NCBI GenBank assembly: GCA_029961685.1
Contig: JARWKL010000001.1
Location: 54,462,062 to 54,526,061, forward strand
From: Aristolochia californica
Taxonomy: Eukaryota > Streptophyta > Magnoliopsida > Piperales > Aristolochiaceae
Reading direction: 5' to 3'
Length of the DNA: 64,000 nucleotides
Position 1 is the first letter of the stretch; each line of letters begins with the position of its first letter. Shown here piece after piece: positions 62,301 to 64,000 of this stretch. Under the pieces are notes generated by a model that saw only the letters and a list, made by a program, of their open reading frames with translations, had not been told where the DNA came from and ran no database searches. Made by a program: the position numbers and the translations under genes.

Positions 62301-63449
62301 AGTATAATGAGCTTTTATTTATAAGAGAGGAAACAAATAGAAACCAATTACAATTAAACTACCCTTGTCCTAGTGACACCCAAAGTCTAACACTTAAAAG
62401 ATAAGTCCTAGCATAATTAAACAATTGAACATAAATAGAAGACTTAAAATAACTAAAACATCTTTTAACAGAAACACTTTTGTGAGACTCCTATAGAACT
62501 CTGCCATATTAATTCAGGCTCTGTGAGAGTCATGTAAGACTCCCATTCCTGGTCTTCAACAGTTTTGTCCAGAAAGGATAGACTATCTAATGATAGATAA
62601 GATGTTTTTGGGGAGTCGTCAAGAATTGTCTTAGAAAAGATAAAGGCCCCAAGAGGGTGAGTACACAGCTAAGGAGGATTACAAAAAGAAACGAAGAAAA
62701 ATAAGGAGATATACAAGAAAGTACCAAACACATCAAAATTATTGGGACAGTCTTAATACTAAAATTACGTGCAGCCTAGCCAGTTGTCAGTGAAGTGGAT
62801 TTTCCTACAACAAGGTGTAGTTAGCTCTCCCTTTTCTGCAAGGATGTCAGCAGAACAACAGCTTTCTGTGGCTGCTGTTATACTCTTTCTTTAGTATGAT
62901 TTTTGTAGTAGAATTTTTATAAAGATTATGATTTAAATACAGTAAGTTCTACACTTGCCAGTTGTCTTATGGTCAGCATGCTATGTGTGGGCACACATTT
63001 TACTTCTTCTATACTAATTAAGGCCATATTTGATGTTTCCATTTTACTGAACTTGAGTAAGTATGGACAAAATGAAAGTGTTGAATCTGTTCTGTCAATG
63101 CAGCTAGTGAAACAAACAATTTTACCTCGCGTTCATGGGTTGGCGCTTAAGACTACTGTTGCTGCGGTATGGCAAGGATCTCTTAGTCATGTCTTTTACT
63201 GGAAACTTTTTTGTCTAGAGAAGTAAATAAGCGAGGTAGAACCTCTTGTATTATCAGCTGTTTGATCAATTTTCTTGATATTCACAGGTACGAGTGAATG
63301 CATTATTGTGCCTCAGTGATTTGGTTCACTCGCTCGACAAACACTCTGTCATGGAAATCTTGCAAACACTTCAACGCTGCACTGCAGTGGATCGTTCTGC
63401 ACCTACACTTATGTGTACCTTGAGCATTGCAAATTCAATTTTCAAGCAG
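26358..63449 (+). CDS. SCYL2: SCY1-like protein 2 (SCYL2), pseudokinase of clathrin trafficking; 3' part outside window
   Basis: Twelve exons: 26358-26849, 27276-27380, 38634-38744, 38871-39053, 39987-40113, 51116-51177, 51881-51967, 56864-56950, 57534-57647, 57808-57936, 63104-63166, 63288-63449. All join in frame with GT-AG borders (574 codons so far); the rest lies right of the window. Residues ~39-320 form a kinase-like domain that has lost its catalytic motifs: the glycine loop is GSGGPG (46-51), HRD reads HRA (193-195) and DFG reads GFG (213-215), while APE (255-257) is kept. From ~330 the chain is helical and HEAT-like ([54 protein letters not shown]). Plant SCYL2A/B associate with clathrin and act at the trans-Golgi network and endosomes in cell growth. 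Introns 2, 5, 7 and 10 carry most of the transposons of the window. Confidence 0.5.
27874..30821 (-). mobile_element. LINE-A: 5'-truncated LINE in SCYL2 intron 2
   Basis: 2948 bp flanked by an 18-bp target-site duplication tgagtagtctRgtttatt (27856-27873 and 30822-30839, one mismatch). On the minus strand it reads the RT ([55 protein letters not shown]), then zf-RVT ([18 protein letters not shown]) and RNase H ([19 protein letters not shown]), ending in an A-rich tail at 27874-27900. There is no endonuclease, so the copy is 5' truncated. The catalytic YADD reads YAND. A one-base loss after GLGIRK (near 29460) breaks the frame, so it is dead. Confidence 0.5.
30985..31400 (-). mobile_element. 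LINE-D: RNase H fragment of a LINE
   Basis: The minus strand reads [20 protein letters not shown] with VIRNSS following (plant LINE RNase H start), and lower down [20 protein letters not shown] (its C-terminal helix). The frame shifts between the parts. It lies just past the LINE-A target duplication, with a long poly-T run at ~30880 between them. Confidence 0.5.
31495..31650. repeat. tandem ~79-bp duplication in SCYL2 intron 2
   Basis: Copies starting at 31495 and 31574 share attaccttcaagaatccc and ccaatagatttttattatcc and both end near cttttttgaaatg. A shorter partial repeat of cttttttgaaatgtgctag follows at ~31660. Non-coding. Confidence 0.5.
31673..32990 (+). mobile_element. 5' end of an LTR retrotransposon (LTR, primer site, leader)
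   Basis: A primer site tggtatcaaagc (32638-32649), matching the 3' end of plant initiator tRNA-Met, follows a presumed LTR ending cctaaca at 32631. The LTR contains a TATA motif (tatataaatagg, ~31955). Its left border is uncertain; tgtgctag at 31673 is a guess. The leader after the primer site matches 12800-13060, with tgttaatcgaatagaaga and tcatcggagtcgactaggg. No 3' LTR was found. Confidence 0.5.
32991..33700 (+). mobile_element. possible retroelement coding remnant
   Basis: Open frames at 33068-33349 and 33455-33658 are rich in Pro, Ser and Thr. They end in [12 protein letters not shown], which resembles [12 protein letters not shown] in the LINE at 59805-62263. This may be a decayed linker region of a LINE or Copia polyprotein. 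No catalytic domain is visible, so the call is weak. 33700-34238 holds nothing I recognise. Confidence 0.5.
34239..34659 (+). mobile_element. TRIM-like element (diverged), 3' LTR truncated
   Basis: The 5' LTR is 34239-34359 (121 bp, tgttgagtgcg...ctaaca). The primer site is 34361-34372 (tggtatcaaagc). A ~235-bp non-coding interior ends in a purine tract (cgcgggggag). The 3' LTR starts at 34607 but matches only to ~34659, where LINE-C sequence begins. The LTR shares the block gtggctagtcattttgggat with the TRIM at 55386 but is clearly diverged from it. Confidence 0.5.
34660..37250 (-). mobile_element. LINE-C: old LINE zf-RVT fragment, split by LINE-B
   Basis: The minus strand reads [14 protein letters not shown] (in ~37132-37200), then, across the LINE-B insertion, [20 protein letters not shown] and PITHKIW (~34780-34850). 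Together these form the zinc-binding domain of LINE RT. The two halves are now in different frames and separated by 34861-37112. It is from a different subfamily than LINE-A/B. It abuts the truncated TRIM LTR at 34659. Confidence 0.5.
34861..37112 (+). mobile_element. LINE-B: 5'-truncated LINE nested in LINE-C
   Basis: 2252 bp flanked by a perfect 19-bp target duplication, gagtttattatgtgatcca (34842-34860 and 37113-37131), with an A-rich tail before the right copy. It starts inside the RT ([12 protein letters not shown]) and continues through the RT C-terminus ([20 protein letters not shown]), zf-RVT and RNase H ([19 protein letters not shown]). It is closely related to LINE-A but opposite in direction. 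A 2-nt loss at the YADD site (~35010), a stop at ~35687 and further shifts kill it. Confidence 0.5.
37251..38160. other. remainder of SCYL2 intron 2
   Basis: Non-coding intron DNA. No domain, LTR or tail recognised. Confidence 0.5.
38161..38325 (-). repeat. 46-bp minisatellite, three units, of LINE 3'-end type
   Basis: The word attcat recurs at 38185, 38231 and 38277 within units containing caaggaagatgaaagggtac and aattacaa. The layout (T-rich start, then a short body ending in aattacaa) is the same as the 3' ends of the minus-oriented LINEs at 27874, 42372 and 59805. It is probably a LINE tail region amplified in tandem. It lies ~310 bp before the third SCYL2 exon. Confidence 0.5.
40114..41732. 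other. left part of SCYL2 intron 5
   Basis: Intron DNA with no gene. 40560-40900 is a run of imperfect copies of a motif like aactttctaactaaaactgc. 41390-41530 has two purine-rich segments, each with gagagaaattctctt-like words. No element ends found. Confidence 0.5.
42259..42337 (-). mobile_element. 47-bp micro-insertion with 16-bp target duplication
   Basis: catgaaatactRtgtt occurs at 42259-42274 and 42322-42337 (one mismatch) around a 47-nt insert (42275-42321) that begins with a T run. It interrupts the RNase H reading of Copia-1 (IVFHE). A T-rich left end plus a long direct repeat is the mark of a minus-oriented LINE tail inserted by target-primed reverse transcription. Confidence 0.5.
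42372..45235 (-). mobile_element. LINE-E: 5'-truncated LINE inside Copia-1 RNase H
   Basis: The minus strand reads RT ([49 protein letters not shown], intact [13 protein letters not shown]), zf-RVT (~43200-43260) and RNase H (~42600-42840), ending in AATAAAAATCAGCATCATTT and a tail at ~42372. It starts just before the RAPGPDG block, so the endonuclease is missing. Several stops and shifts (for example near 43270 and 44690) make it dead. It splits Copia-1 between [10 protein letters not shown] and [11 protein letters not shown]. Borders sit in A/T-rich DNA, so the target duplication is blurred. Confidence 0.5.
48770..49205 (+). mobile_element. Cassandra-type TRIM carrying a 5S rRNA-derived segment
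   Basis: The 5' LTR is 48770-48962 (193 bp, tgtcagagtgg...tttaaca). The primer site is 48963-48974 (tggtattagagc). A 62-bp interior ends in gaatgggcggggtggg. The 3' LTR is 49037-49205 (169 bp). Five-bp flanks are ctaga (48765-48769) and ctaaa (49206-49210). Inside the 5' LTR, aactccgaagttaagcgagc and aggatgggtgacctcctggg (~48880-48940) match the internal promoter region of plant 5S rRNA. The 3' LTR keeps only the second block, having lost ~35 bp of the first. It lies within the gag region of Copia-1. The 5S part is not a working rRNA gene. Confidence 0.5.
49294..49766. mobile_element. probable solo LTR inside Copia-1 gag
   Basis: 473 bp starting tgttacgaattag and ending acttaaca, with ttatataggttcgcctcaaa, typical of plant Copia LTR sequence. 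It separates the Copia-1 gag start ([10 protein letters not shown] at ~49900) from WLLHSMESK. The 5-bp flanks gtcat and gttgt agree only in part. Orientation is not certain. No primer site or purine tract adjoins it, consistent with a solo LTR. Confidence 0.5.
50789..51115. other. end of SCYL2 intron 5
   Basis: Intron DNA between Copia-1 and exon 51116-51177, T-rich, with a normal acceptor (atttgcag). No element recognised. Confidence 0.5.
52066..55217 (+). mobile_element. Copia-2: degraded Copia element in SCYL2 intron 7
   Basis: It is flanked by a perfect 5-bp duplication gttat (52061-52065 and 55218-55222). The 5' LTR begins tgttaaagttctacgtg at 52066 but is cut at ~52184, so the primer site is lost. 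The 3' LTR is ~54897-55217, preceded by the purine tract cttgagggggaat. The plus strand shows a zinc knuckle ([14 protein letters not shown], ~52355), the integrase end ([20 protein letters not shown], ~52820), RT ([20 protein letters not shown], ~53410; [12 protein letters not shown], ~53810) and RNase H ([40 protein letters not shown]). Frames are broken many times and parts are deleted. A LINE tail lies inside it. Confidence 0.5.
54389..54587 (+). mobile_element. LINE 3'-end insertion (~0.2 kb) in Copia-2
   Basis: It matches the 3' end of LINE-E (cccccttggcgccactggcc; aataaaaatcagcatcattt) and ends in a poly-A run. The 18-bp target agaattgggctttcctgt (54371-54388) is repeated after the tail at 54588-54605 and, after nine more A residues, once more at 54615-54632. 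The third copy marks a second, tail-only event at the same site. The target lies in the Copia-2 RNase H segment LQELGFPV. Confidence 0.5.
55386..55815 (+). mobile_element. complete TRIM element (430 bp)
   Basis: The LTRs 55386-55504 and 55697-55815 are both 119 bp and differ at about four positions. The primer site tggtatcagagc (55505-55516) follows the 5' LTR directly and the purine tract ttgaggggaag (55686-55696) touches the 3' LTR. The 192-bp interior codes for nothing and contains short repeats of ccacttgtagagccacaaaa. Flanks tttct and ttact agree at four of five bases. Relatives at 10794, 12638 and 34239 show it is a family in this genome. It lies in SCYL2 intron 7. Confidence 0.5.
56168..56613. 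repeat. tandem duplication (~0.2 kb) with a tail-only micro-insertion, SCYL2 intron 7
   Basis: Two diverged copies, 56168-56401 and ~56420-56613, share gcctatatggattagattaa (variants), ggatcatyg and ttaatcatattacaag. Inside the end of copy 1, atcatattacaag (56353-56365) is repeated at 56389-56401 around cttattc plus an A run (56366-56388). This is a 13-bp perfect target duplication around a 23-bp insert. Copy 2 keeps a single atcatattacaag, i.e. the empty site. Confidence 0.5.
57237..57284 (+). mobile_element. 14-bp tail-only micro-insertion, SCYL2 intron 8
   Basis: atatcctttcagYtggc stands at 57237-57253 and again at 57268-57284 (one mismatch) around ctttttcaaaaaaa. The direct repeat is longer than the insert, and the insert ends in A. 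This is the same pattern as at 42275, 54606 and 56366. Confidence 0.5.
58085..62561 (-). mobile_element. R2: second copy of the non-autonomous LTR family, split by LINE-F
   Basis: 58085-59795 matches the interior of R1 (ggtcacataaa, ggccaaactgagtac and gcataaaacacctcgaaagt blocks), and rc of 59783-59794 is the primer site tggtattagagc. The LTR (62561-62264, 298 bp, ending on the plus strand in gtcttcaaca) lies 2.5 kb away because LINE-F sits between them. The left end (element 3' end) is missing. There are no pol motifs in the R2 parts. It fills most of SCYL2 intron 10. Confidence 0.5.
59805..62263 (-). mobile_element. LINE-F: LINE with endonuclease, internally deleted
   Basis: The minus strand reads a Pro/Ser-rich linker (~61620-62260), endonuclease blocks ([19 protein letters not shown] at ~61310; [18 protein letters not shown] at ~60960), the RT start ([10 protein letters not shown], ~60330) and then, after an internal deletion near 60170, RNase H ([13 protein letters not shown], ~60090). 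The 3' end (AATAAAATCATC) is at ~59810. Alone among the LINEs here it retains the endonuclease, but frames are broken. It sits at the junction of the R2 primer site and LTR. Confidence 0.5.
62562..63103. other. end of SCYL2 intron 10
   Basis: Intron DNA ending in the acceptor tcaatgcag. No element or gene recognised. Confidence 0.5.
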
Positions 63450-64000
63450 GTATGTGTTTTAAAGGAAAATTCGGTTAGATAATGAGTTTTGTTATTAATA
63501 CTATTGTTATGTATTTTTTTTGTTATTATCACTACTGTGTTTTACTCATGGTGCTACAACTCACTGAGTTGACCAGTCACTCGGCCAGGTCAGCCCGGAT
63601 TTTTGGGCAAGTCAGGTTAGGTAAGGGGTCAGACCCGGCCATTCTACATGGCCCCACTGGCTCCTAGTGACAACTGAGTCTGCCCAAGTCGACCCCTCGG
63701 AATTTCAGAGACCCAATCAGGTCCCCATTCTAAGTCGTATCACCATGGTTTGACTAGATTGGGCCTTTGGCTTGATGGCCAAAAAGGGAGACTTGGGTTT
63801 ACCTGACATCTTGCATTCAAACCACTCTGGGGTCTGGGTGCAGTCTACGTCTAACCAATAATCTGCAAAAGAAAGTAAATTGTCTGGAGAAACTGAACTA
63901 CTTTTATATATCATAAGTACCCCTGAAGGAAATTGTGGTTTCTGATATATCTAGTAGGCCCAGCCATTCCAACGCACTCTAAACACTGCTTAGTAATCTA
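63450..64000. other. start of SCYL2 intron 12
   Basis: The donor gtatgtg follows exon 12. ~63560-63700 is a less AT-rich stretch with gttgaccagtcactcggcca-like repeats of an unidentified dispersed sequence. The next exon is outside the window. Confidence 0.5.

Overview
The window is nuclear DNA from a flowering plant. All five host genes are plant families with GT-AG introns: a tRNA isopentenyltransferase (IPT9 type), a seed-type LEA protein, a CHUP1/IPGA1-family protein, mitochondrial malate dehydrogenase and the pseudokinase SCYL2. The intergenic DNA is AT-rich and the long introns are packed with plant LINEs (reverse transcriptase, zf-RVT and a C-terminal RNase H), Copia elements and TRIMs. 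A non-grass angiosperm with a large, intron-rich genome (woody eudicot, basal eudicot or magnoliid) fits. I cannot name the species.

Layout. 1-3849 (-): IPT9, eight exons, the 3' end lying off the left edge. 3850-5751: AT-rich intergenic DNA with a ~0.2 kb tandem satellite, then a promoter with an ACGT/ABRE-type box. 5752-7156 (+): two-exon LEA gene. 7350-10338 (-): six-exon IPGA1/CHUP1-like gene, convergent with the LEA gene. 10339-18155: gene-poor, with TRIM copies and a non-autonomous LTR element. 18156-25558 (-): seven-exon mitochondrial MDH with a 4.4 kb last intron. 25559-26357: divergent promoter region. 26358 to beyond 64000 (+): SCYL2, twelve exons visible. Its introns 2, 5, 7 and 10 (11.3, 11.0, 4.9 and 5.2 kb) hold nearly all the transposons.

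The host genes are functionally unrelated neighbours: tRNA modification, desiccation protection, cytoskeleton/organelle positioning, TCA cycle and clathrin trafficking. Every exon I placed keeps phase with its neighbours, so all five look functional. SCYL2 keeps its exons intact despite roughly 30 kb of inserted elements.

The most unusual content is the transposon layering in SCYL2: a LINE inserted in a LINE; a Copia element carrying a LINE, a Cassandra-type TRIM with a 5S rRNA-derived segment, and a probable solo LTR; and a TRIM with both LTRs, primer-binding site and polypurine tract. There are also four very short insertions (about 9-47 bp), each flanked by a 13-18 bp target-site duplication, that look like LINE tails inserted almost without body. 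In IPT9 an 18-codon unit is present in three tandem in-frame copies inside one exon. I found no CRISPR array, operon, tRNA gene or new enzyme system. Identifications come from reading protein motifs by eye; no database search was run.
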